DNA of 64,000 bases from DASPKT01 sp035626475 (GTDB taxonomy: Bacteria; Pseudomonadota; Alphaproteobacteria; Azospirillales; Azospirillaceae), in assembly GCA_035626475.1 (NCBI GenBank), contig DASPNP010000063.1, positions 107,349 through 171,348 on the forward strand, in the 5' to 3' direction. The position numbers and the translations under genes are program-made. The notes beneath the pieces were generated by a model. It did not search any database. It saw only the letters and a program-made list of their open reading frames with translations, and was not told where the DNA came from. Shown here one piece after another: positions 53,603 through 61,052 of this stretch; the stretch's first letter is position 1, and every line of letters begins with the position of its first letter.

Positions 53603-54160
53603 TCAGGCCGCCTGGGCCGTGGCGCCGCCGGCCAGCGCGGCCTCGGCGTCCAGGACGGTCGCGGCGGCATGGATGACCGCGGCGATGCGGACCGCGTCCT
53701 GCACGGCCTCCTTGGTGGCGCCTTTGGTCACGACCTCGTGCTCGTGGCTCTCGATGCACATGCCGCAGCCATTGACGGCGGAGACGGCCAGGGACCACAG
53801 CTCGAAATCGACCTTGTCGACGCCCGGATTGCCGATGACGTTCATGCGCAGCCGGGCCGGCATCTGGCCGTAGCCGCGGTCGCCGGTCAAATGGACGAAG
53901 CGGTAGTAGACGTTGTTCATGGCCATGACCGCGGCGGCGGCCTTGGCGGCGTTCAGCGCCGCGGCGTCCAGGTGCGTGCCGGCCTCGGCCAGGATCGCCT
54001 GGGTGACGACATCATTGCGCGACGCGATGGCGGAGGCGACGGCGGCGCCCCATGCCTGCTGCGCGGACAGGTTGGCCGAGGTGGTGATGACGGTGCCGAG
54101 GTTCAGCCTGATGTCCTTGGCATAGTCGGGCAGGCGGGACTTGAGGGCTTCGATCGACAT
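53603..54160 (-). CDS. ahpD: alkyl hydroperoxide reductase subunit AhpD
   Basis: This 185-aa carboxymuconolactone-decarboxylase-fold disulfide reductase re-reduces AhpC. The catalytic CGMCIESH (C-X2-C-X3-H) is intact. The partner AhpC is encoded just upstream and shows the three-cysteine C-terminus of the mycobacterial AhpC/AhpD type, so the pair is internally consistent. A strong terminator separates ahpC from ahpD, leaving only about 32 bp for a promoter; read-through is probably needed. Confidence 0.95.
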   Translation of the reverse strand: MSIEALKSRLPDYAKDIRLNLGTVITTSANLSAQQAWGAAVASAIASRNDVVTQAILAEAGTHLDAAALNAAKAAAAVMAMNNVYYRFVHLTGDRGYGQMPARLRMNVIGNPGVDKVDFELWSLAVSAVNGCGMCIESHEHEVVTKGATKEAVQDAVRIAAVIHAAATVLDAEAALAGGATAQAA

Positions 54161-54192
54161 GTCTGCTTCTCCGGCGGGAGGGGGGACTGGGA

Positions 54193-54233
54193 ATAAAAAC
54201 GGGCGGGTGCCGCGTCGCGGGGCGGCACCCGCC
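54193..54233 (-). terminator. intrinsic terminator between ahpC and ahpD
   Basis: On the minus strand a 13-bp perfect stem (54221-54233 with 54200-54212) and an 8-nt loop are followed by GTTTTTATT. It lies 33 bp upstream of the ahpD start. Confidence 0.9.
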
Positions 54234-54261
54234 CAGGCCTGCGGGCCTATGGTGCCTGATG

Positions 54262-54314
54262 AGCGCCCCTGAGGGGGGACCGCCCGGCGAGGGGAGCCGG
54301 GCGGTGGGGGCGCT
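54262..54314 (-). other. two-tier hairpin just after the ahpC stop
   Basis: The inner stem ACCGCCCGGC (54279-54288) / GCCGGGCGGT (54296-54305) is 10 bp with a 7-nt loop. The outer arms AGCGCCCC (54262-54269) / GGGGCGCT (54307-54314) are 8 bp. It has no T-run and so is not a terminator; it may protect the ahpC mRNA 3' end. Confidence 0.55.
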
Positions 54315-54319
54315 TGGGA

Positions 54320-54859
54320 TCAGGCGGCCTGCAGGGTCTGCTCGCCCTTCTGCCAGTTGCAGGGGCACAGCTCGTCGGTCTGCAGCGCGTCGAGGGTGCG
54401 CAGCACCTCGGCGACGTTGCGGCCGACCGAGAGGTCATGCACCGAAACGAAGCGGATGATGCCCTCGGGGTCGACGATGAAGGTGGCGCGGAGCGCGACG
54501 CCCTCGTTCTTGTCCAGGATGCCCAGCTCGGTGCACAGCTCGCGCTTGATGTCGGCCAGCATCGGGAAGGGCAGGTCCTTCAGGTCGGCGTGGTTCTGGC
54601 GCCAGGCCAGGTGCACGAACTCGCTGTCGGTGGAGACGCCCAGCACCTGCGCGTCGCGGTCGGCGAACTCGCCATTGGCCTTGCCGAAGGCGGCGATCTC
54701 GGTCGGGCACACGAAGGTGAAGTCCTTCGGCCAGGAGAACACGACCAGCCACTTGCCCTTGTAGGTCTCGTTGCCGATCTGGGTGAAGGCGGTCTTCGCG
54801 TCGGTCGAGACAACGGCCTTCAGGTCGAAGGTCGGGAACTTGTCGCCAATCGTCAGCAT
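54320..54859 (-). CDS. ahpC: alkyl hydroperoxide reductase AhpC (peroxiredoxin)
   Basis: The 179-aa typical 2-Cys peroxiredoxin reduces peroxides. The peroxidatic cysteine is C51 in TFVCPTE; the C-terminal CPC (C165 and C167) gives the resolving cysteine and a third one. This CPC tail is as in AhpD-dependent AhpC proteins and fits the adjacent ahpD. The start ATG 54859 follows CGGAGCC. It is divergent from oxyR, its expected activator. Confidence 0.96.
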   Translation of the reverse strand: MLTIGDKFPTFDLKAVVSTDAKTAFTQIGNETYKGKWLVVFSWPKDFTFVCPTEIAAFGKANGEFADRDAQVLGVSTDSEFVHLAWRQNHADLKDLPFPMLADIKRELCTELGILDKNEGVALRATFIVDPEGIIRFVSVHDLSVGRNVAEVLRTLDALQTDELCPCNWQKGEQTLQAA

Positions 54860-54991
54860 GCTCTGCGGCTCCGAATGATATGGTGGGGGAAGCGGCCGGT
54901 GCGGCCGCCTGTTTTTGAACTTGTCTAGAAATGGCGCTATGCGGCTGATACTTCCAATCGTTTGTTCCAACCGCAGTGATAGGTTCAGCCA
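54860..54991. promoter_or_regulatory. divergent ahpC-oxyR control region
   Basis: This 132-bp gap is AT-richer than the genes. It contains spaced GATA-type blocks (CTGATACTTCCAATCG and CAGTGATAGGTTC, 54948-54988) that resemble OxyR contact sequences. Regulation by OxyR is inferred from the locus layout; exact sites are not defined. Confidence 0.45.
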
Positions 54992-55909
54992 ATGAGCGCG
55001 GGCCTGACCCTGCGCCAGCTGCGCTACTTGGTGTCGGTGGCGGACCACCTCCACTTCGGCCGCGCCGCCCAGGCCAACCATGTGAGCCAGCCGAGCCTCT
55101 CCGCCCAGATACAGCAGCTGGAGGAACTCCTGGGGGTTACCCTGGTGGAGCGCACCCAGCGCCGGGTGCTGCTGACCCCGGCGGGCGAGCAGGCGGTAGC
55201 GCGGGCGCGCGCCATCCTAGCGGCGGTGGACGACCTCGCGGCGGGCGCCAAGGCCAGCTCCCGGCCGCTGTCGGGCGAGCTGCGGCTGGGCGTCTTCCCG
55301 ACGCTGGGGCCCTACCTGCTGCCGCGGGTGCTGCCCGGCCTGCGTCAGGCTTATCCCGACCTGCGCCTGTACCTGCGGGAGGATCTGACCGAGCGGCTGC
55401 TGGAGCGGCTGCGCGGCGGCGACCTGGACGCCTGCCTGCTGGCCCTGCCGGTGGATGAGCCCGGCGTCACCTGCGAGGCGCTGTTCGACGAGCCCTTCCT
55501 GGTGGCCCTGCCGCCCGGCCACGCCCTGGCCGCCCGCGCCCGCGTCTCCGAGTCGGACCTTGCGGAGGAGCGGCTGCTGCTGCTGGAGGACGGGCACTGC
55601 TTCCGCGAGCAGGCGCTGAAGGTCTGCCGCATCGGCAGCCGCGACCGCGACAGCGTCGCCGCTACCTCGCTCTCCACCCTGTGCGAGATGGTGGCGGGCC
55701 GCATCGGCGTGACCCTGCTGCCGGCCCTGGCGAGCACGTCGCTCACCATCCCCGGCCAGATCGAAATCCGCCCCTTCCCCGACCCCGCCCCCTCACGCCG
55801 CATCGCGCTCGTCTGGCGCAAGGCGTCGGCCCGCGAGGCCGATTTGAGGCGACTGGCGGACCATCTGCGGGCGCACCTGCCGGAGGGGGCGATCGAGGTC
55901 GCGGCTTGA
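54992..55909 (+). CDS. oxyR: peroxide-sensing LysR regulator OxyR
   Basis: The 305-aa LysR-type activator has an N-terminal HTH (LTLRQLRYLVSVADHLHFGRAAQ) and the redox-active pair in GHCFREQALKVC. The cysteines are nine positions apart, exactly as C199/C208 of OxyR. It activates the divergent ahpC-ahpD. The start is ATG 54992. It is followed within 31 bp by the second toxin-antitoxin pair, whose operator overlaps the gap. Confidence 0.95.
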   Translation: MSAGLTLRQLRYLVSVADHLHFGRAAQANHVSQPSLSAQIQQLEELLGVTLVERTQRRVLLTPAGEQAVARARAILAAVDDLAAGAKASSRPLSGELRLGVFPTLGPYLLPRVLPGLRQAYPDLRLYLREDLTERLLERLRGGDLDACLLALPVDEPGVTCEALFDEPFLVALPPGHALAARARVSESDLAEERLLLLEDGHCFREQALKVCRIGSRDRDSVAATSLSTLCEMVAGRIGVTLLPALASTSLTIPGQIEIRPFPDPAPSRRIALVWRKASAREADLRRLADHLRAHLPEGAIEVAA

Positions 55910-55916
55910 AAATGCG

Positions 55917-55938
55917 GTGATGTCATATATGATATCAC
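55917..55938. promoter_or_regulatory. 22-bp palindromic operator of the second toxin-antitoxin pair
   Basis: Half-site GTGATGTCATA (55917-55927) is mirrored by TATGATATCAC (55928-55938), with only one symmetry mismatch. It ends one base before the toxin ATG and includes the TATGAT of a probable -10 box, so binding would block transcription and the leader must be very short. Confidence 0.6.
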
Positions 55939-55939
55939 T

Positions 55940-56365
55940 ATGATCCGCATCGTGATCGACACGGACGTTATGGTCGCCGCTTTCGAGAGCGCGAACGGCG
56001 CGTCCAGGCAGGTTCTGATGCATGTACTGGACAAGCGGGCGGAGCTCGTCCTTTCGACCCCGCTCATGATCGAGTACGAGGCCGTCCTGACCCGTCCGGC
56101 GGTTCTGGCGCGCTCAGGACTGACGCCCGCCGAGGTCTATGAGGTTCTAGACGAGTTGGCGTCCATTTGCGTGCCGGTCGGCTTCGATTATCGGTGGCGT
56201 CCCGCTGCTCGCGATCCGGACGACGATCTCGTGCTTGAGACAGCCGTCAATGGGACCGCAGCCGTGATCGCGACGTTCAATGTGCGTGACCTCGCCAGTG
56301 CGGGCTCGGCATTCGGCATCCAGGTCGAAAGGCCGGCCCAGGTGCTCAGGAGGATCGGTTCATGA
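55940..56365 (+). CDS. PIN-domain toxin (COG1569-type), toxin-first arrangement
   Basis: The 141-aa PIN protein has acidic residues in RIVIDTDVMVAAF, LMIEYEAVL, RDPDDDLVLETAVN and FNVRDL. It belongs to the group annotated as putative toxin-antitoxin toxin component, PIN family. It precedes its antitoxin, the reverse of the classic order, and overlaps it by 4 nt (ATGA at 56362-56365). It is behind a palindromic operator with almost no leader. Confidence 0.88.
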   Translation: MIRIVIDTDVMVAAFESANGASRQVLMHVLDKRAELVLSTPLMIEYEAVLTRPAVLARSGLTPAEVYEVLDELASICVPVGFDYRWRPAARDPDDDLVLETAVNGTAAVIATFNVRDLASAGSAFGIQVERPAQVLRRIGS

Positions 56366-56610
56366 CCAGCTTTCCGCTCAGGCTCCCCGAAGACCTCAAG
56401 GAGGCCGCGGCCGAGCAGGCCGCCAGAACCGGCGTCAGCCTGAACCAGTACATCGCCGTCGCCCTCGCCGGGCGCGTCGCGGCGCAGGCGGAGGCAGAGC
56501 GCTACTTCGCGGCGCGGGGCAAGCGGGCCATTCCCGGCCGGGCGAAGGCGATCCTCGCCAAAGCGGGGCAGGACAATCCGCCCCGCCCCGACGACCAGCT
56601 GCCCGACTGA
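56362..56610 (+). CDS. ribbon-helix-helix antitoxin, second pair
   Basis: The 82-aa product opens with FPLRLPEDLKEAAAEQAARTG and VSLNQYIAVALAGRVA, an RHH domain like those of HicB/CopG-type antitoxins. A basic tail (RGKRAIPGRAKAILAKAGQD) follows. It probably binds the palindrome at 55917-55938 and neutralises the PIN toxin. It ends 4 bp before the convergent tamB stop. Confidence 0.85.
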   Translation: MTSFPLRLPEDLKEAAAEQAARTGVSLNQYIAVALAGRVAAQAEAERYFAARGKRAIPGRAKAILAKAGQDNPPRPDDQLPD

Positions 56611-56614
56611 CGCC

Positions 56615-59600
56615 TCAGTAATCCCACTCGAACTGCACGCCCACCTCGCTGTCTCGGCCCACGGCGCCGCGCAGCTTGATGGTGTCGGTGGCCTCGTACT
56701 CGCCGGTGACCTTGGACTGGCCGGTGCCCAGCTCGTTCTCGACGCCGACATAGAGGTTGCGGCCGATATAGCGGCCGGCGGCCACCGTGCCCGGGCCCTC
56801 GCCGTTCTCGCTGCCCTTGAACTCCAGCCGGTCGACGCCGAGGCCGCGCTTCACCTTGTCCATGATGCCGGGGCCGGACCCGCCGACGCCGGCCAGCTGG
56901 GCGGCACTCTGGGCCAGCTGCAGCGCCTCCAGCGCCGAGAGCTCGCCGACCGAGCGGTCGAACAGCAGCCGGGCCAGGATCTCGTCCTCCGGCACCGCCG
57001 GTTCCGAGCTCAGCTGCAGCTTCGGGTCGGAGGGGCGGCCGGTGACGTTGACGATCGCGGTGAAGTCGCCCCGCTCCGCCCGGGCGGAGATGTCGAGCGT
57101 TGGGTCGGTGCCGCCCTGGAAGGTGGCCTTGGCCCGCTCCAGCTCGAAGGTCTGCCCCAGCGCCGAGAGCGTGCCCTTCACCAGATCCACCGCGCCGGTG
57201 ATCTGCGGGTCGTCCGTCGTGCCGCCGATGTCCAGGTCGGCCTTGAACTCGGCATCCAGCCCCCGCCCCTGGACATAGATCTGATTCGCCGCCACCGCCT
57301 CCAGCCGCAGGTTGATGATCCGGGCGGCCGCCGGCTGCTGCTTGCGCGCCATGGCGACCATGGTCTTCTCGTCGTCGATGGGGATGCCGTTGCGCACCTC
57401 CACCACCTCCAGCTCGGCCACGGCGGCCGGCAGCTTCTCGGGGAAGGAGATGTAGGCCTTGCGCAGCCGCACCCGCCCGTCCAGCAGCATGGTCTGGAAG
57501 CTGCCGCGCAGGCTGAGGTCGGCGTCGGCCCAGGCTTGCGCCTCGTCGATCTGCACCACCTTGGCGTTGTTGGCCTTGAAGGTCACCTCGATCTGCCGGT
57601 CGCCCCAGGACGGGTCGATGCGGATGGCGCCGCCGGCCTCCAGCGTGCCGCCCTTGGGCGTGGCGCCGGTGAACTGCCTGATGACCAGACCCTCCGGGCT
57701 TCCCTCCAGCCGCGCCTGGATGTTCTCGACGATGGTGCCGAGCTTGTGGTTCTCGTAGCGCCCCTTGTCGATGCCGACGGATCCCGCCAGCCGCGGGTCG
57801 CCGGCGGTGCCGCCGATATCCAGCGCCACCCGCATGCCGCCGGCCAGCCGGTCGCCGCTGGCGGCCAGGAAGTCGTTCAGCGCCGCCATGTCGAGCGCTC
57901 CGCGCACCTGGCCGGAGATCGGCCCCTCGTCCGGCACGGCGGGCGCGCCGTCGCGCATGACCAGCGGCCCTTCCAGGCGGGCGGTGAGGTCCAGCGCCCC
58001 GGTCCTACCCTCCGCCCGCAGCGTCGAGGCGACGCGGCCGCCGCGCCAGGTGCCCTCCAGCCGGGCGTTCAGCTCCTCGTCGCGCGACGGCGGGCGCTCC
58101 TCCACGCCCAGGCCGGTCATGGCGAGGCGCAAATCGCCGCGCGGGTCCTGCGGGCTGCCGCCAAGGGTGAGATTGCCATTGATCTCGCCATGCAGCGGCA
58201 GGGTCGGGTCGATCATGCGCACCAGCGACAGCGGCAGCCGCGCGATCTCCGCCTTGGCCTGCACCGCCTTCTGGCCCAGCTGGCCGTCGGCGGTGATGCG
58301 GGCATTGCCGCTGACCAGCCTGAGCCCCTGCACCTTCACCCCGTCGGCGCCCTGCGTGAAGGTGGCGCGGCCCTGCTGGCTGAGGCCCGTGCCGTCATAG
58401 CGCCCCTCGAACCGGGTGAGGGTGACGCTGGTGGCGGCCTCGGTCCGGGCCAGCGTGCCGGCGGCGTCCAGGCGCAGCGGCTTGCCGATCTCCCCCGTGG
58501 TGTTGAAGGCGAAGCGGGCGTCCGACAGCGGGCCCGCCAGCGTGGCGGTGATCCCGTCCAGCCGCCCGTCCGGCAGCCGGGCGTCGCGCGCCTCGGCCCG
58601 CAGGTCGACGCGCGGCTTGGGCGAGGTGGCGTCCTCCACCCGGCCGGTCACGGTCAGGCGGCCCAGCGACTGGCGGTCGCCGGTCGGCAGGGTGCGGGCG
58701 ATCTGCTGGGCGTTCATGTCCAGCGCCACCGACTGCTTCCCCTTGGGCGCGTCGAGCTTGATGGTGGCGGTCGCGCGCCCCTCCACCGCTTGGCCGGCAA
58801 GGGCCGCCAGCGGCGCCAGGTCGGGCAGGTCGGCGCGCAGCTGGCCGGTGGCGGTGGGAGCGGCGAGGTTCGCCTCGATGGCGCCGGCGATGCGGTTGGC
58901 GCCCAGCGACAGGCCGAGGTCGGCAAGGCGGAGATTGTCGCCCTGCTTGCTTATGTCGGCGCCGAGTTTCAGCGGCCGCCCTTCCACCGACGCGTCGCCG
59001 TCCACCCGGCCGCGGATATTGTCGGGCAGCCCCTTCATGTCGGCGACCAGCCGGGTCGGGCCGAACTGCTGGGTCTGCACCTTCATGCCGTCGGAGGTCA
59101 GCGTCGCGCGGGCAGCGAGATTGTCGGTCGGGCCCGTCGCGGTCGCCTCCACCCGCGCCGCCCCCTCCAGCGGCGTGCCGACGGCGACGCCCAGCGGCGC
59201 GAGGTCGGCGATGGTGGCGTCGAACCGGGAGGTAAGGACCTTGCCCCTGAGCGTCGCCTCGCCGGTGGCGCGGAGGTTGCCGCCGGTGACGGCCAGGTCG
59301 CGCACCAAAGTCTCCTCGCCCCTCTTCGTCACGGCGGCGGACAGGGTGGCGCGGCCGGCCAGCAGCGCGTCGGCGGCGGGGATGCCGAGCGTGAGGCCCT
59401 CGCCCCCGCCCTTCACATTGGCGGTGAGGTCCTGGCCCTTCTTGTCCAGGTCGGCCTGCAGGTTCAGGGCACCCTTCATCTCCGGCCGGGCCAGCGCCGC
59501 GCCGAGGCGGGAGAGGTCCTCGGAGCGCAGGGTGAGGTTCGCCTGCGCCGTCTCGCCGCCGCGGCCGACGGTGGCGGTGCCGGCGAGCTTGGTGGCGAAG

Positions 59601-61042
59601 GCGTCCAGCTCCAGCCGGTCCAGCTTCACATCGGTGGTGGCGCGGTTCAGGCTGCCGGCCAGCGCCACAGTGGGCCGCGCCCCGTCGATGCCCTTCAGAT
59701 TGGGATCGGCTGATGTGACGCCCTCCAGCGCCGCGTCCAAGGTGAAGCCCAGCACGTCCCCGCCCTGCGGCCTTGTGGTGACAGTGGCAGCCAGCCGTTC
59801 CGCCTGCACCTGGCCGAAGGCGGTGCCGTCGGCCACCAGATTGGCGTCCAGTTGCGGCTCCCGCGCCGTGCCCTTGAGCGTGCCGGCCAGCGACAGGCTG
59901 CGCCAGACCGGCTCCTCGACCAGCGCGTGCAGCGGGCTCTCCGGCCCGGCCTTGGCGTCGAAGGCCAGGTCCATGGCGCCGGCCGCGTCCAGCCCGTAGG
60001 CGCCCTTGGCCGTCACCGTCGCGGCGGCGGCGTTCACCTGGGCATTGTCGATCAGCACCCGGCTGCCCGGCTCTATCGTGCCGGCCGCCTGGATCGTGAC
60101 GTTGTCGCCGGCCAGGGCCCGGTATTCCTCGGGCAGCAGCGGCGAGACGGCGGCGGTGCCGTTCAGGCCGAAGCCGTAGCGGCCCTGCACCGCCTTGATG
60201 GTGGCGTCGGCCACGGCGGAGACGGCGTCGCCGGCCTTCGCCTCCAGCCGGCCGGCCCAGTTCTCCAGCGGCCCCTTGCCGTTCAGAGTAACGGAGACGG
60301 GCGGCTTGCCCTCGATGCCCAGCAGCCCGGCGATGACGCCGCCGCCCGGCTCCTCGGCCTTCAGGTCGAGATCGAGCTTCTGGTTGGGCACATAGGTGGC
60401 GGCCAGCGCCACCCGGCCAGGCTTGTCGTCGATGCGGTTGACCACGAGGTTGGCGGTGCCCTGCGGCGTGCCGGCCGGCAGGGCGGCCGAGCCCTCGGCC
60501 GACAGCAGCGCCGGCTCGCCGCCCAGCAGCGGCGCGCCCAGCTCGATCCGCGGCAGCGACAGGCGCTTGACCTCGACCCCGACCGGCAGCTCGAAGGCGG
60601 CGTTGGGGTCCTTCGGCTCCTCCGGCTTCTCCTCGGGAACGGGCGCGCGGGCGACGTTGACGCGGGTGGCGCTCAGCTCCTCCAGCCGGACGGTCTGGCC
60701 CAGCAGCGCGCGCCCGGCCAAATCGCCCACCACCCCCTCCATGGTCAGCCAGACGCCGTCGCGGTCGGCCATGGTGATGCGGTCGGCGCGGAAGTCGAAG
60801 GGCAGGCCGCTCACCCCCTCCAGCTTCAACCCGGGCACCGCCGCCTCGATCTTCGAGACGACGAAGGATGAGCCGGAGCCGGTGCGCAGCCACAGCAGCG
60901 CGCCGCCGCCCAGCAGCAGCACCAGGGCCAGCACCCCGCCGATGCCGTAGAGCGCCCAGCGCAGGGCACGGTAGGGCGCGCCGTGATGGTGGGCATCATG
61001 ATCGCGGGCGTGCGTCTCGGGATGCGGGTTCGGATCGCTCAC
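56615..61042 (-). CDS. tamB: translocation and assembly module protein TamB
   Basis: The 1475-aa envelope-spanning protein has an N-terminal anchor (about 30-52), preceded by a His-rich stretch. A very long beta-repeat region follows, ending in the conserved DUF490 (TamB) C-terminus (LGQTFELERAKATFQGG through LRGAVGRDSEVGVQFEWDY). It forms a groove thought to move lipids or help autotransporter secretion with TamA. The start is GTG 61042: GAGGAG is 8 nt upstream, and the long frame beyond it runs into tamA. Ten bases separate it from tamA, so the pair is an operon. Confidence 0.93.
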   Translation of the reverse strand: MSDPNPHPETHARDHDAHHHGAPYRALRWALYGIGGVLALVLLLGGGALLWLRTGSGSSFVVSKIEAAVPGLKLEGVSGLPFDFRADRITMADRDGVWLTMEGVVGDLAGRALLGQTVRLEELSATRVNVARAPVPEEKPEEPKDPNAAFELPVGVEVKRLSLPRIELGAPLLGGEPALLSAEGSAALPAGTPQGTANLVVNRIDDKPGRVALAATYVPNQKLDLDLKAEEPGGGVIAGLLGIEGKPPVSVTLNGKGPLENWAGRLEAKAGDAVSAVADATIKAVQGRYGFGLNGTAAVSPLLPEEYRALAGDNVTIQAAGTIEPGSRVLIDNAQVNAAAATVTAKGAYGLDAAGAMDLAFDAKAGPESPLHALVEEPVWRSLSLAGTLKGTAREPQLDANLVADGTAFGQVQAERLAATVTTRPQGGDVLGFTLDAALEGVTSADPNLKGIDGARPTVALAGSLNRATTDVKLDRLELDAFATKLAGTATVGRGGETAQANLTLRSEDLSRLGAALARPEMKGALNLQADLDKKGQDLTANVKGGGEGLTLGIPAADALLAGRATLSAAVTKRGEETLVRDLAVTGGNLRATGEATLRGKVLTSRFDATIADLAPLGVAVGTPLEGAARVEATATGPTDNLAARATLTSDGMKVQTQQFGPTRLVADMKGLPDNIRGRVDGDASVEGRPLKLGADISKQGDNLRLADLGLSLGANRIAGAIEANLAAPTATGQLRADLPDLAPLAALAGQAVEGRATATIKLDAPKGKQSVALDMNAQQIARTLPTGDRQSLGRLTVTGRVEDATSPKPRVDLRAEARDARLPDGRLDGITATLAGPLSDARFAFNTTGEIGKPLRLDAAGTLARTEAATSVTLTRFEGRYDGTGLSQQGRATFTQGADGVKVQGLRLVSGNARITADGQLGQKAVQAKAEIARLPLSLVRMIDPTLPLHGEINGNLTLGGSPQDPRGDLRLAMTGLGVEERPPSRDEELNARLEGTWRGGRVASTLRAEGRTGALDLTARLEGPLVMRDGAPAVPDEGPISGQVRGALDMAALNDFLAASGDRLAGGMRVALDIGGTAGDPRLAGSVGIDKGRYENHKLGTIVENIQARLEGSPEGLVIRQFTGATPKGGTLEAGGAIRIDPSWGDRQIEVTFKANNAKVVQIDEAQAWADADLSLRGSFQTMLLDGRVRLRKAYISFPEKLPAAVAELEVVEVRNGIPIDDEKTMVAMARKQQPAAARIINLRLEAVAANQIYVQGRGLDAEFKADLDIGGTTDDPQITGAVDLVKGTLSALGQTFELERAKATFQGGTDPTLDISARAERGDFTAIVNVTGRPSDPKLQLSSEPAVPEDEILARLLFDRSVGELSALEALQLAQSAAQLAGVGGSGPGIMDKVKRGLGVDRLEFKGSENGEGPGTVAAGRYIGRNLYVGVENELGTGQSKVTGEYEATDTIKLRGAVGRDSEVGVQFEWDY

Positions 61043-61052
61043 CGGCTGCTCC

